In this document: piece by piece, positions 36,055 through 44,748 of the stretch
Layout: every line of letters starts with the position of its first letter
How positions within the stretch are numbered: the stretch's first letter is position 1
Assembly (NCBI RefSeq): GCF_000717245.1
Contig: NZ_JNYQ01000002.1
Coordinates: 558,001-622,000 of the forward strand
DNA length: 64,000 nt
Reading direction: 5' to 3'
From: Kitasatospora papulosa
GTDB lineage: Bacteria; Actinomycetota; Actinomycetes; Streptomycetales; Streptomycetaceae
Notes under the pieces: generated by a model
Told to the model about the DNA's origin: nothing
The model's input: only the letters and a program-made list of their open reading frames with translations
The model's database searches: none
Translations under genes and position numbers: made by a program

Positions 36055-36906
36055 ATGGCCATGCGCACACAACGTATGCCTGTCAGCGCCCTTGCCGTCC
36101 TGACCGCCTTCACCCTCGCCGCCTGTGGTACGGAGTCGGGCTCCGGAGCGGGATCCGGGGACTCCGGGGACGGCAGCGGCACCGTACGCACCGAACCGGC
36201 CGTGACCGGTGTCCACTGGAACGTGTCGTCCCTGACCGCCGGCGGAACGAAGACCGCCGCACCCGAGGGCACCCACATCGAGATCGACTCCGAGGGCAAG
36301 GCCACGGGCAGCCTCGGCTGCAACCGGTTCACCGCCGATGTCCGCCTCGACGGCGACAAGGTCACCGTCGGGCGGAGCACCAGCACCGGGATGGCCTGCG
36401 CGAAGGAGGCCCAGCAGTTCGAGACCGCGATGGGCAAGGCCTTCCAGGGCGAGCTCACGGCCGCCGTGGCGGGGAAGGGCCAGGCGAGGACCCTGACCCT
36501 GACCACCGCGCGGGGCGACTCCATCGCCCTCACCGCCGAGCCCCCGGCCCCGCTCACCGGCACCGCCTGGAAGGTCACCGGACTCGTGTCCGGCAGCGCC
36601 GCCTCCTCCGTGCCGGCCGGCACGGAGGACAAGGCACACCTCACCTTCGGCGAGGACGGTTCGGTGGAGGGGAACCTCGGCTGCAACTCCTTCCACGGCA
36701 AGGCGACGGTCTCCGGCTCCACGATCACCTTCGGTCCGCTCGCCTCCACCCGGAAGATGTGCCCCGGCCCGGAGATGAAGCTGGAACGGGCGCTGCTCGG
36801 TGTACTGAAGGGGAAGACGTCGTACGAGATCGATCACCGTTCCCTGTCCATCGAGGCGAAGAGCGGCGAAGGTCTGGACGCGTCGGCCCCGGCCGCCAAG
36901 GGCTGA
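36055..36906 (+). CDS. META-domain lipoprotein
   Basis: 283 aa from ATG 36055, or 36061 for the second methionine. Lipoprotein signal peptide with lipobox TLAAC at about residues 19-23. Two META/HslJ-like repeats: about 48-140 (VHWNVSSLTAGG ... GSLGCNRFTADV ... STGMACAKEAQQFE) and about 160-265 (TAWKVTGLVSG ... GNLGCNSFHGKA ... TRKMCPGPEMKLE). Each repeat has the conserved GCN and a later cysteine. HslJ-type proteins are surface stress or antibiotic-tolerance factors of unclear mechanism. Confidence 0.83.
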   Translation: MAMRTQRMPVSALAVLTAFTLAACGTESGSGAGSGDSGDGSGTVRTEPAVTGVHWNVSSLTAGGTKTAAPEGTHIEIDSEGKATGSLGCNRFTADVRLDGDKVTVGRSTSTGMACAKEAQQFETAMGKAFQGELTAAVAGKGQARTLTLTTARGDSIALTAEPPAPLTGTAWKVTGLVSGSAASSVPAGTEDKAHLTFGEDGSVEGNLGCNSFHGKATVSGSTITFGPLASTRKMCPGPEMKLERALLGVLKGKTSYEIDHRSLSIEAKSGEGLDASAPAAKG

Positions 36907-36972
36907 TCCCGCGGGCGCCTCCGATCCGCCGGGGCGTCACGTGGAGCACCGGGGGACCGGGGGCGAGCGGTT

Positions 36973-38427
36973 TCAGGGGGTGGTGGGGTACGGGAGCAGA
37001 CCCGCGTCCGTCCTCTCCCAGGAGGCCCGCAGCTCGGCCAGCCGCTCCGGCTCGGCCTTCGCGCGGTCGGCCTGTTCACGCAGGTCGTCGGCCAGGTTGA
37101 ACAACTGGTCGGTCCCGCTCCTCCCCCGGTAGTACTTCCAGTCCCCGCGTCGCAGCGCCCGCTCGCCGCGCACCCGCCAGAACAGGTCGCGTTCTCCCGG
37201 CGTCTCGCCCCGCAGCAGGTATCCGGCGAGGCTCACACCGTCCAGCGGGTGCGCGGGGTCGGGCCGCGCCCCGCCGAGCTCCAGCAGGGTCGCCGTCCAG
37301 TCGGGTGAGAAGACCGGGAGGTCGCTGACCTGGTTCGCCTCGATGCGTGCCGGCCAGCGCAGCACCGAGGGGACCCGGATTCCGCCCTCCTGGAGGGAGC
37401 TCTTGTTGCCGGACAGCGGCCAGTTGTAGGAGAAGCGCTCACCGCCGTTGTCGCTGGCGAAGAAGACGAGGGTGTCCTCCTCCTGCCCCGACCGCTTCAG
37501 GGCCCGCAGCACCTCGCCGACCGAGCGGTCCAGGTCCTCGACCATCTGCGTGTACTTCTCGACGGAGCCCGCGTCGGCGTTCCGGAGGGCGGACCTGTCA
37601 CCGGCCTTGATCCGGCGGACGATCTCGGCACCGGCCTCCGTGTCGCCGTCGGCGATCCACGGCCAGTGCGGGGTGGTGAAGTTCAGGTTGAGCAGCCACG
37701 GCCGGTCGTGGTCGCGCCGTACGTACTCGCTCGCCCGCTCCGTCAGCACCTGGGTGTAGTACCGCAGGTCCTTGTACTCGGCATCCCCTTCGTACAGGTC
37801 GTACTCGCCGGCCAGGCCGAGCTTGGAGTAGTACTCCAGGGCTCCGCCGAAGTTGCCGAAGAACTCGTCCCAGCCCGATCTGGTCGGGCTGTGGTCGGGC
37901 AGGTACCCGCAGTGCCACTTGCCGATCAGGGCGGTCGAGTAGCCGGCTCCGCGCAGCAGGGACGCCAGCGTCGGATGGGTCGGATCCAGACCCACCGACC
38001 TGTCCGCGATGGGCTCGGCCAGCCCGCCCTTCGTACGCCCGGGGTAGCGGCCCGTGTAGAGGCTGAAGCGGGTGGGCGAGCAGGTGGCGGAGCCGGAGTA
38101 GGCGTCCGTGAACCGCACGCCCTGGCGCCCGAGCCGGTCCAGGTGGGGGGTGCGGATGTGCGGTGCCCCGTAGGAGGAGAGATCCGCCCAGCCGAGGTCG
38201 TCGCCGAGGATGAACAGGATGTTGGGACGGCGTGCGTGCTTTCCGCGGGCGGCACGGAACGGGCGCTCCCGCGTCACCTCGTCGGGGGACCTCCCGGAAG
38301 CGGCGGCTGTCCGCGTCCCGACGGCCGCGGTGGCGGCGGTCGCCCCCACGGCGGTGGTGAAGGCACGGCGGCTCAGCGGCGGACCGATCGGATCATTCGA
38401 ATCTACATTCGAATTGCGAGAGGGCAT
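36973..38427 (-). CDS. Tat-exported sulfatase (arylsulfatase type)
   Basis: 484 aa from ATG 38427. Twin-arginine signal LSRRAFTTAVGATAATA at residues 18-34. Alkaline-phosphatase fold: metal aspartates in ILGDDLGWAD (D76, D77), the CSPTR formylglycine motif at 116-120, GKWHCGYL (about 172), and FFASDNGGE (about 315). This is the CxPxR type needing formylglycine-generating enzyme, not seen in the window. It releases sulfate from sulfated organics outside the cell. The gene lies about 200 bp downstream of a putative cysteine-type leader peptide (38624-38716). Confidence 0.93.
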   Translation of the reverse strand: MPSRNSNVDSNDPIGPPLSRRAFTTAVGATAATAAVGTRTAAASGRSPDEVTRERPFRAARGKHARRPNILFILGDDLGWADLSSYGAPHIRTPHLDRLGRQGVRFTDAYSGSATCSPTRFSLYTGRYPGRTKGGLAEPIADRSVGLDPTHPTLASLLRGAGYSTALIGKWHCGYLPDHSPTRSGWDEFFGNFGGALEYYSKLGLAGEYDLYEGDAEYKDLRYYTQVLTERASEYVRRDHDRPWLLNLNFTTPHWPWIADGDTEAGAEIVRRIKAGDRSALRNADAGSVEKYTQMVEDLDRSVGEVLRALKRSGQEEDTLVFFASDNGGERFSYNWPLSGNKSSLQEGGIRVPSVLRWPARIEANQVSDLPVFSPDWTATLLELGGARPDPAHPLDGVSLAGYLLRGETPGERDLFWRVRGERALRRGDWKYYRGRSGTDQLFNLADDLREQADRAKAEPERLAELRASWERTDAGLLPYPTTP

Positions 38428-38623
38428 GAGGTCTCCTGGGCGGGCGGGCCTCGAGCGCCGTGCGGACGGCGCGGCGCGAGGGGGATGGGTGGGGCCGGCC
38501 CCGTCGGTCCGAGGTGCACAGGGGGACGCACCCGGTCACGAAGGGGGGGAGGAGGAGATGCGGACGTGCGCGCGTGCCGGATTCCGGGGCGGAGGCCCTG
38601 CGGGATGTTCCGGGAGGCGGCGG
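38428..38623 (-). other. Leader region between leader peptide and sulfatase
   Basis: 196 bp of transcript-leader candidate separating the 30-residue leader peptide from the sulfatase ATG. A ribosome site (CAGGAGACC) precedes the sulfatase. I could not draw a convincing attenuator hairpin pair by eye. Confidence 0.4.
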
Positions 38624-38716
38624 TCAGGCGCAGCGACAGAGAGCGCTCGCGACACGTCCCAGATCGACGTGGCGGCGCTCCACGAGCGTGACCGTACGGT
38701 CACCGGGGGGCTGCAT
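38624..38716 (-). CDS. 30-aa cysteine-ending leader peptide upstream of sulfatase
   Basis: ATG 38716 to TGA 38624 encodes 30 residues ending RRHVDLGRVASALCRCA. The LVxRRHVDLxRxxSAxC signature matches the short 'putative leader peptide' family found before sulfur-metabolism genes in Streptomyces. A near-consensus promoter (TTGACA at 38748-38753, 17-bp spacer, CAGGCT at 38725-38730) places the start of transcription at about the ATG, so the peptide would be leaderless. Two cysteine codons (C-R-C) lie just before the stop, as expected if cysteine-tRNA availability controls the downstream sulfatase. Too short for normal gene callers. Confidence 0.75.
   Translation of the reverse strand: MQPPGDRTVTLVERRHVDLGRVASALCRCA
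38688..38703. repeat. Perfect 16-bp palindrome inside the leader peptide gene
   Basis: GTGACCGTACGGTCAC falls within codons about 5-10 of the leader peptide, just after its start. It may be a protein-binding site or fold as an RNA hairpin. Confidence 0.5.
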
Positions 38717-38724
38717 GGGGAAGG

Positions 38725-38753
38725 AGCCTGCCAACGGGGCATGGGCCTGTCAA
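38725..38753 (-). promoter_or_regulatory. Promoter of the leader peptide and sulfatase
   Basis: TTGACA (38748-38753 on the minus strand), 17-bp spacer, CAGGCT (38725-38730), eight bases before the ATG at 38716. The perfect -35 hexamer is rare in this GC-rich DNA. Confidence 0.65.
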
Positions 38754-39238
38754 CGGTGGTCTCGGACTGCGGACAACCGGCCCCGCGTGCCTCCGGATCC
38801 GCCCCGAAGGCCTCCGGAGCCGACGTGGTCGCGATGCGGGCCGGCCGGCCCGGCCGGACCGAACGGGGCCGGCGGGAACCCGCTGAGCGCCCCGCGAGGG
38901 CCTTCGCAGGGGTCCGGCGGTGTGAGGCTCGCCACGAAACGAGCGTTCGGCCACGCCCCGCCCACGGGGTCGGCCCGGCTCACCGAGGGCCACGGCCGGG
39001 GCGATTCCGGTGCGGGGGTGCCTACTTGCCGGACCGGCCGGTAACCGCCCGTCATCCCGGGCATCGGCGGCCCGGAGGCCTTCCGCGCCGACGCGCGCCC
39101 TCCGCCCATGATCACCCGCAGTGACCGTCCGACCTCGGCCCGGGCCGTCGCGGGGAGCGCTCCCTCGCCCCGTCACGGGTGCCGGCCGGGCTGTCACCCA
39201 ATTCGGACCGGTGGTCGATCTCCCCTACACTCGGTGGC
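38754..39238. other. Intergenic region without a gene
   Basis: 485 bp between the divergent sulfatase leader promoter and purF. All open frames here show no GC3 pattern consistent with coding and no recognisable domain. CCTACACT near 39221-39230, close to the purF start, may contain a -10. Confidence 0.5.
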
Positions 39239-40765
39239 GTGCCTCGTGGTGATGGACGACTCAACCACGACCTGCTCCCCGGAGAGAAAGGCCCCCAGGA
39301 CGCTTGCGGCGTCTTCGGTGTCTGGGCTCCGGGTGAAGAGGTCGCCAAGCTCACCTATTTCGGACTGTATGCCCTGCAGCACCGTGGACAGGAGTCCGCG
39401 GGCATCGCAGTGAGCAACGGGTCCCAGATCCTGGTCTTCAAGGACATGGGACTGGTCTCGCAGGTCTTCGACGAAACGTCTCTGGGATCGCTCCAGGGCC
39501 ATATCGCGGTCGGTCATGCCCGCTACTCCACCACCGGTGCCTCGGTGTGGGAGAACGCGCAGCCGACATTCCGTGCCACCGCGCACGGCTCGATCGCCCT
39601 GGGTCACAACGGCAACCTGGTCAACACGGCCCAGCTCGCCGAGATGGTCGCCGACCTTCCTCGCAAGGACGGCCGTGCCACCCAGGTCGCGGCGACGAAC
39701 GACACCGATCTGGTGACCGCTCTGCTCGCCGGCCAGAGAGACGACGACGACAAGCCGCTCACCATCGAGGAGGCCGCCGCCAAGGTGCTTCCCGAGGTCA
39801 AGGGCGCCTTCTCGCTCGTCTTCATGGACGAGCACACGCTCTACGCGGCCCGTGACCCGCAGGGCATCCGCCCGCTGGTCCTCGGCCGCCTCGAGCGTGG
39901 CTGGGTGGTGGCCTCCGAGTCCGCCGCCCTGGACATCTGCGGTGCCAGCTACGTCCGCGAGATCGAGCCGGGCGAGCTCGTCGCCATCGACGAGAACGGC
40001 CTGCGCACCTCCCGCTTCGCAGAAGCGAAGCCCAAGGGCTGTGTCTTCGAGTACGTCTACCTGGCCCGCCCCGACACCGACATCGCCGGTCGGAACGTCT
40101 ATCTCTCGCGTGTGGAGATGGGCCGGAAGCTGGCGGCCGAGGCCCCCGTCGACGCCGATCTGGTCATAGCGACGCCGGAATCGGGGACCCCCGCGGCCAT
40201 CGGTTACGCGGAGGCGAGCGGAATTCCGTTCGGATCCGGTCTGGTCAAGAACGCCTACGTCGGCCGGACCTTCATCCAGCCCTCGCAGACCATTCGCCAG
40301 CTGGGCATCCGGCTGAAGCTCAATCCCCTCAAGGAAGTCATCAAGGGCAAGCGCCTGGTGGTCGTCGACGACTCGATCGTCCGCGGCAACACCCAGCGCG
40401 CCCTGGTGAGGATGCTCCGTGAGGCGGGTGCCGCCGAGATCCACATCCGGATCTCCTCCCCGCCCGTGAAGTGGCCCTGCTTCTTCGGCATCGACTTCGC
40501 GACGCGTGCCGAGCTGATCGCCAACGGCATGTCCGTGGACGAGATCGGCACCTCCATGGGGGCCGACTCCCTCGCGTACATCTCGCTCGACGCGATGGTC
40601 GAGGCGACGACGATCGCCAAGCCGAACCTGTGCCGCGCCTGCTTCGACGGCGAATACCCGATGGAGCTCCCGGACCCGGAACTGCTCGGCAAGCAGCTGC
40701 TGGAGACCGAGCTGGCGGCCGGCCCCGCCGCGACCGCGGCGGCGGACGCGCTGCGTCGTCCGTGA
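39239..40765 (+). CDS. purF: Amidophosphoribosyltransferase
   Basis: 508 aa from GTG 39239. After a short propeptide (about 22 residues, DACGVFG) the N-terminal nucleophile cysteine begins the glutaminase domain (YFGLYALQHRGQESAGI, GHNGNLVNT). The phosphoribosyltransferase part has the PRPP motif LVVVDDSIVRGNTQRAL (about 375). Cysteines in KWPCFFGIDF and NLCRACFDGEYP fit the 4Fe-4S-containing type. Committed step of purine synthesis, normally feedback-inhibited by nucleotides. Followed after 60 bp by purM, probably one operon. Confidence 0.97.
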   Translation: MPRGDGRLNHDLLPGEKGPQDACGVFGVWAPGEEVAKLTYFGLYALQHRGQESAGIAVSNGSQILVFKDMGLVSQVFDETSLGSLQGHIAVGHARYSTTGASVWENAQPTFRATAHGSIALGHNGNLVNTAQLAEMVADLPRKDGRATQVAATNDTDLVTALLAGQRDDDDKPLTIEEAAAKVLPEVKGAFSLVFMDEHTLYAARDPQGIRPLVLGRLERGWVVASESAALDICGASYVREIEPGELVAIDENGLRTSRFAEAKPKGCVFEYVYLARPDTDIAGRNVYLSRVEMGRKLAAEAPVDADLVIATPESGTPAAIGYAEASGIPFGSGLVKNAYVGRTFIQPSQTIRQLGIRLKLNPLKEVIKGKRLVVVDDSIVRGNTQRALVRMLREAGAAEIHIRISSPPVKWPCFFGIDFATRAELIANGMSVDEIGTSMGADSLAYISLDAMVEATTIAKPNLCRACFDGEYPMELPDPELLGKQLLETELAAGPAATAAADALRRP

Positions 40766-40825
40766 CCCGGACCGACCGGCTGCCTCCCCACCAGCCCCGT
40801 ATTCCCACACGAAAGATCCCGGGCC

Positions 40826-41899
40826 ATGTCTGAGACAACAGGTGCTTCCTACGCTGCGGCGGGCGTCGACATCGAAGCCGGTGACCGCGCCGTCGAGCTG
40901 ATGAAGGAGTGGGTGAAGAAGACGCAGCGCCCCGAGGTCGCGGGCCTCGGCGGCCTCGGCGGTTTCGCCGGCCTCTTCGACGCCTCGGCACTCAAGCGTT
41001 ACGAGCGCCCGCTGCTCGCCTCCGCCACCGACGGCGTCGGCACGAAGGTCGACCTGGCCCGGCAGATGGGCGTCTACGACACCATCGGGCACGACCTCGT
41101 CGGCATGGTGGTCGACGACCTGGTCGTCTGCGGCGCGGAGCCGCTCTTCATGACCGACTACATCTGCGTGGGCAAGGTGCACCCCGAGCGTGTCGCGGCC
41201 ATCGTGAAGGGCATCGCCGAGGGCTGCGTCCTCGCCGGCTGCGCCCTGGTCGGCGGAGAGACGGCCGAGCACCCGGGCCTGCTGGGTCCGGACGACTTCG
41301 ACGTCGCGGGTGCCGGTACCGGTGTGGTCGAAGCCGACCTCCTGCTGGGCCCGGACCGTATCCGTAAGGGTGACGCCGTGATCGCCATGGCGTCGTCCGG
41401 TCTTCACTCGAACGGGTACTCGCTCGTGCGCCACGTGGTCTTCGACCGGGCCGGGTGGACCCTGGACCGGCAGGTCGAGGAGTTCGGCAGGACGCTCGGC
41501 GAGGAGCTCCTGGAGCCCACCAGGATCTACTCCCTGGACTGCCTGGCACTGACCCGCACGACCGAGGTGCACGGCTTCAGCCATGTCACCGGCGGTGGTC
41601 TGGCCAACAACCTGGCCCGGGTGATCCCGGACGCCCTGCACGCCACGGTCGACCGTTCCACGTGGACGCCCGGCGCCGTGTTCGACCTGGTCGGCAAGGC
41701 CGGACAGGTCGAACAGCTGGAGCTGGAGAAGACGCTCAACATGGGCGTCGGCATGATCGCCGTCGTCCCCGCCGACTCGGTGGACGCGGCCCTGACGACG
41801 CTGGCCGACCGGGGTGTCGACTCCTGGGTCGCCGGTGAGATCACCGAGCGCGGCGACCACACCACGGGCGCCGAGCTGACCGGCAGCTACGCACGGTAG
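40826..41899 (+). CDS. purM: Phosphoribosylformylglycinamidine cyclo-ligase (AIR synthetase)
   Basis: 357 aa from ATG 40826. Family motifs: YAAAGVDIEAGDRAVELMK, SATDGVGTKVDLARQMG, HDLVGMVVDDLVVCGAEPLFMTDY, GGETAEHPGLLGPDDFDVAG. ATP-dependent ring closure of FGAM to AIR. Ends in two consecutive hairpins. Confidence 0.97.
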   Translation: MSETTGASYAAAGVDIEAGDRAVELMKEWVKKTQRPEVAGLGGLGGFAGLFDASALKRYERPLLASATDGVGTKVDLARQMGVYDTIGHDLVGMVVDDLVVCGAEPLFMTDYICVGKVHPERVAAIVKGIAEGCVLAGCALVGGETAEHPGLLGPDDFDVAGAGTGVVEADLLLGPDRIRKGDAVIAMASSGLHSNGYSLVRHVVFDRAGWTLDRQVEEFGRTLGEELLEPTRIYSLDCLALTRTTEVHGFSHVTGGGLANNLARVIPDALHATVDRSTWTPGAVFDLVGKAGQVEQLELEKTLNMGVGMIAVVPADSVDAALTTLADRGVDSWVAGEITERGDHTTGAELTGSYAR

Positions 41900-41908
41900 G
41901 ACGCCAAG

Positions 41909-41940
41909 ACCGCCGGTCCGGCACACCACCGGACCGGCGG
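41909..41940 (+). terminator. First hairpin after purM
   Basis: Inverted repeat around ACCGCCGGTCCGG and CCGGACCGGCGG, 10 bp after the purM stop. Confidence 0.6.
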
Positions 41941-41984
41941 AAACGCGACGCGGGGGCGTCGCGCGGGCGCCCCGGGTCCGGACA

Positions 41985-42026
41985 ACACAGAACCCGGTCC
42001 GGGCGGGCCCGGACCGGGTTCTGTGT
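41985..42026. terminator. Strong bidirectional hairpin between purM and DUF3073 gene
   Basis: A 20-bp perfect inverted repeat (41985-42004 with 42007-42026) with only two bases between the arms, between convergent genes. One of the longest perfect stems in the window. Confidence 0.75.
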
Positions 42027-42036
42027 CAGCGCGAGG

Positions 42037-42294
42037 TCAAGCGCCGCGGCGCTGTGACGACGGACCGGACTGGTCGTCCTCGTCCGCGTCCTCGTCGTCG
42101 TTGTACAGATCCGCGTACTGTGCGTACGGGTCATCTTCCTCGTCGTCGTCCTCGAACGGCTCGGCGTTCGGTGGTTGACTCGAAGGCGATGCGCCCAGCT
42201 CATTGGCCAGACGCGACAGGTCAGTCCCGCCGCTGCTGTACTTCAGCTGGCGGGCGACCTTGGTCTGCTTGGCCTTTGCCCGGCCGCGCCCCAT
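42037..42294 (-). CDS. DUF3073 protein
   Basis: 85 aa from ATG 42294 (MGRGRAKAKQTKVARQLKY), the invariant start of this actinobacterial family; the frame is open to 42351 but that part is not conserved. The first 30 residues are strongly basic, followed by TDLSRLANELGA and an acidic tail (FEDDDEEDDPYAQYADLYNDDED) with a tyrosine-rich segment. Basic-then-acidic architecture suggests a nucleic-acid or ribosome associated protein, but function is unknown. Confidence 0.88.
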   Translation of the reverse strand: MGRGRAKAKQTKVARQLKYSSGGTDLSRLANELGASPSSQPPNAEPFEDDDEEDDPYAQYADLYNDDEDADEDDQSGPSSQRRGA

Positions 42295-42636
42295 GGCTCG
42301 ACCCCCTCGGTGACGGGGCTCGACGGCCCCAGAGTCTTGACACGCGTTCATGTTTCAGGACGGACTCCCAGCTGAGAGACCGCGCCCGTGGCTTTAACGG
42401 TACCTGCTTCCTTGGCCATACGGTACGCCGCCCGCATCACGTGCCGCTGCGCAGGACCGAAGAGGAGCCCGTCCTCGCTGGTCAACCCTGATTTTAACCT
42501 CTTGTGGACGGGCGACCCGCCGACCGGAGTGAGTCTTGTCTCCTTACGGGCCGTCGGCCGCCTCCCGCCCGTGCCGGCCCCCGCCACGGGGCTCGCTCAC
42601 AGCTCGGTGACGGGTACCGGACATCTCGGCGACGTG
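42295..42636. other. Intergenic region with possible promoter
   Basis: 342 bp between the vdh stop and the DUF3073 start, both on the minus strand. TTAAAAT on the minus strand near 42491-42497 is a possible -10 for DUF3073. No gene supported. Confidence 0.4.
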
Positions 42637-43728
42637 TCAGGGGCGACGGGCATCCGCCATCCGCTGCTCCGCGATCCGGTCGGCCGCCGCAGCCGGCGGA
42701 ATCCCATCAGCCTTCGCACGTGCGAATATGGCCAGCGTGGTGTCGAAGATCTTCGTCGCCTTCGCCTTGCACCGGTCGAAGTCGAAACCGTTCAGTTCGT
42801 CGGCGACCTGGATGACGCCACCGGCGTTCACCACGTAGTCCGGTGCGTACAGAACCGATCGGTCGGCCAGGTCCTTCTCGACGCCCGGGTGGGCGAGCTG
42901 GTTGTTGGCCGCGCCGCACACCACCTTGGCGGTGAGCACCGGCACGGTCTCGTCGTTCAGCGCGCCGCCGAGCGCGCACGGGGCGTAGATGTCGAGCCCC
43001 TCGGTGCGGATCAGGGCGTCGGTGTCTGCGGCGACGGAGACCTCGGGGTGCAGGTCGGTGATCCTGCGTACCGACTCCTCGCGCACGTCCGTCACGACGA
43101 CCTCGGCACCGTCGCTCAGCAGGTGCTGGACCAGGTGGTGGCCGACCTTGCCCACGCCCGCGACACCGACCTTGCGACCGCGCAGTGTCGGGTCTCCCCA
43201 GAGGTGCTGGGCGGAGGCCCGCATCCCCTGGAAGACGCCGAACGCGGTGAGGACGGAGGAGTCGCCGGCGCCGCCGTTCTCGGGGGAGCGGCCGGTGGTC
43301 CAGCGGCACTCACGGGCGACCACGTCCATGTCGGCGACGTAGGTGCCGACATCACAGGCGGTCACGTAGCGTCCGCCGAGGGAGGCCACGAACCGGCCGT
43401 AGGCCAGGAGCAGTTCCTCGGTCTTGACCAGGGCGGGGTCGCCGATGATCACGGCCTTGCCGCCACCGTGGTCGAGACCGGCCATGGCGTTCTTGTAGGA
43501 CATGCCGCGCGACAGGTTCAGCGCGTCCGCGACGGCCTCCTCCTCGGAGGCGTAGGGGTAGAAGCGGGTCCCGCCGAGGGCCGGGCCCAGGGCGGTGGAG
43601 TGGAGGGCGATCACGGCCTTGAGACCGCTGGCGCGGTCCTGGCAGATCACGACCTGCTCGTGGCCGCCCTGATCCGAGTGGAACAGGGTGCGGAGCACGT
43701 CGACGGGCACGCCGGTCACATCGGTCAC
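42637..43728 (-). CDS. vdh: Valine (branched-chain amino acid) dehydrogenase
   Basis: 363 aa from GTG 43728 (VTDVTGVPVDVLRTLFHSDQ), matching known Streptomyces Vdh N-termini and length. Glu/Leu/Phe/Val dehydrogenase family: LGPALGGTRFYPYASEEEAV, catalytic lysine in MAGLDHGGGKAVIIGDP (about residue 92), Rossmann GVGKVGHHLVQHL (about 190), and NAGGVIQVADEL. NAD-dependent oxidative deamination of valine, leucine and isoleucine, feeding precursors to polyketides. Divergent from the conserved gene upstream of bldC. Confidence 0.96.
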   Translation of the reverse strand: MTDVTGVPVDVLRTLFHSDQGGHEQVVICQDRASGLKAVIALHSTALGPALGGTRFYPYASEEEAVADALNLSRGMSYKNAMAGLDHGGGKAVIIGDPALVKTEELLLAYGRFVASLGGRYVTACDVGTYVADMDVVARECRWTTGRSPENGGAGDSSVLTAFGVFQGMRASAQHLWGDPTLRGRKVGVAGVGKVGHHLVQHLLSDGAEVVVTDVREESVRRITDLHPEVSVAADTDALIRTEGLDIYAPCALGGALNDETVPVLTAKVVCGAANNQLAHPGVEKDLADRSVLYAPDYVVNAGGVIQVADELNGFDFDRCKAKATKIFDTTLAIFARAKADGIPPAAAADRIAEQRMADARRP

Positions 43729-43905
43729 TGTGGTGACTCCCAAGTACGAAGCGGCGGAAGACCCTCCTGAAGGTGGGGAGGGTCCCGGACCGACCGGCAC
43801 CCGGCCGGTCGACTGGGCAAGAGCGTAAGTCCTCGTGACGGGTAGATCTGTTCCCCTCCCCGGCATCACCCCCCTGTGGAGTACGGCCGTGACACGATCT
43901 ACCGC

Positions 43906-44748
43906 ATGTCGGTGGTGTCTTCGGTGCTCGTCCCTTACGCGTCCTACCTGCGGGTGTACGAGCCGCTCGCCGCCTTCGGTGAACCCGAGCGGGGTCACTG
44001 GACGCGCTACGCCCGGCGCGTGGACCTCCCCACGGCCCAGGACGAACTGCGCGGCTCGCTGGCCGGCCTGGTCCCCACCCCTCCGGTGGCGGTTCCGGTG
44101 CACGAGAGCGGGGACGCCTTCGTCGCGGTGGTCGACGGGGCGATCGTCGTCTGCCCGTGGCGGACCCGGATGCGCGGGTGGCTGGCAATGAGTGAACTGG
44201 GGGGTCTGTTTCCAGCCACTGTGCTGGACGCGGTGCTGCCTCCGGTGGTGCGGGGCCAGGCGACGGCGGACTACGAACGGTGGGCCGAGCGGAACCCCGA
44301 CGCACGCCCCTGGATCCGGACCACGGTGTGGCACGTGCCGGTGCGCTGGTTCGTGCTGTTCGACGACGAGGAACGGGAGTGCGTGACCGACGGTGGCGCG
44401 GAGGGCCGGATGCTGCGCTACCGGACCCCGATGGTGCAGGCACGGCGCAGGCTGGCCAGAGCGCTGCGGACCCTGCGGGAGACCGTGGACGAAGGGCCGC
44501 TGACCGAGGGGCTGGTGGAGGTCGGGCGCTGGCTGGAGGAGTTCCACCCGCGCGCCATGGTCGAGTTGGACTACGGCGGCCTGGTGCACGCCCTGAGCTC
44601 CGAGCGGCTCGCGGGTGACCGGTCGGCCGCGGACGTGGCCGAGGGCATCGCGGCGCTGCGTTCCGGGGACCACGACGCGGCGGGTGTCGCCTACGGGCGT
44701 CTCGCCGAACGATGGCGAGCGGTACGCGACCTACAATCCTCCAACTAG
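43906..44748 (+). CDS. Conserved actinobacterial protein of unknown function, upstream of bldC
   Basis: 280 aa from ATG 43906 (MSVVSSVLVPYASYLRVYEPLAAF); ten extra codons from ATG 43876 are possible. No signal peptide or transmembrane segment. Visible features are WTRYARRVD, DGAIVVCPWRTRMRGWLAM, HVPVRWFVLFDDEERE and HPRAMVELDYGGLVHAL. Its position between vdh and bldC is the arrangement known from Streptomyces. Function unknown; possibly functionally tied to development only by position. Confidence 0.75.
   Translation: MSVVSSVLVPYASYLRVYEPLAAFGEPERGHWTRYARRVDLPTAQDELRGSLAGLVPTPPVAVPVHESGDAFVAVVDGAIVVCPWRTRMRGWLAMSELGGLFPATVLDAVLPPVVRGQATADYERWAERNPDARPWIRTTVWHVPVRWFVLFDDEERECVTDGGAEGRMLRYRTPMVQARRRLARALRTLRETVDEGPLTEGLVEVGRWLEEFHPRAMVELDYGGLVHALSSERLAGDRSAADVAEGIAALRSGDHDAAGVAYGRLAERWRAVRDLQSSN

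Noticed and set aside
42348..42587. A 79-codon minus-strand frame upstream of DUF3073
   Set aside because: Codon third positions are not GC-biased like real genes here, there is no ribosome site, and no conserved motif was recognised. More likely promoter DNA.
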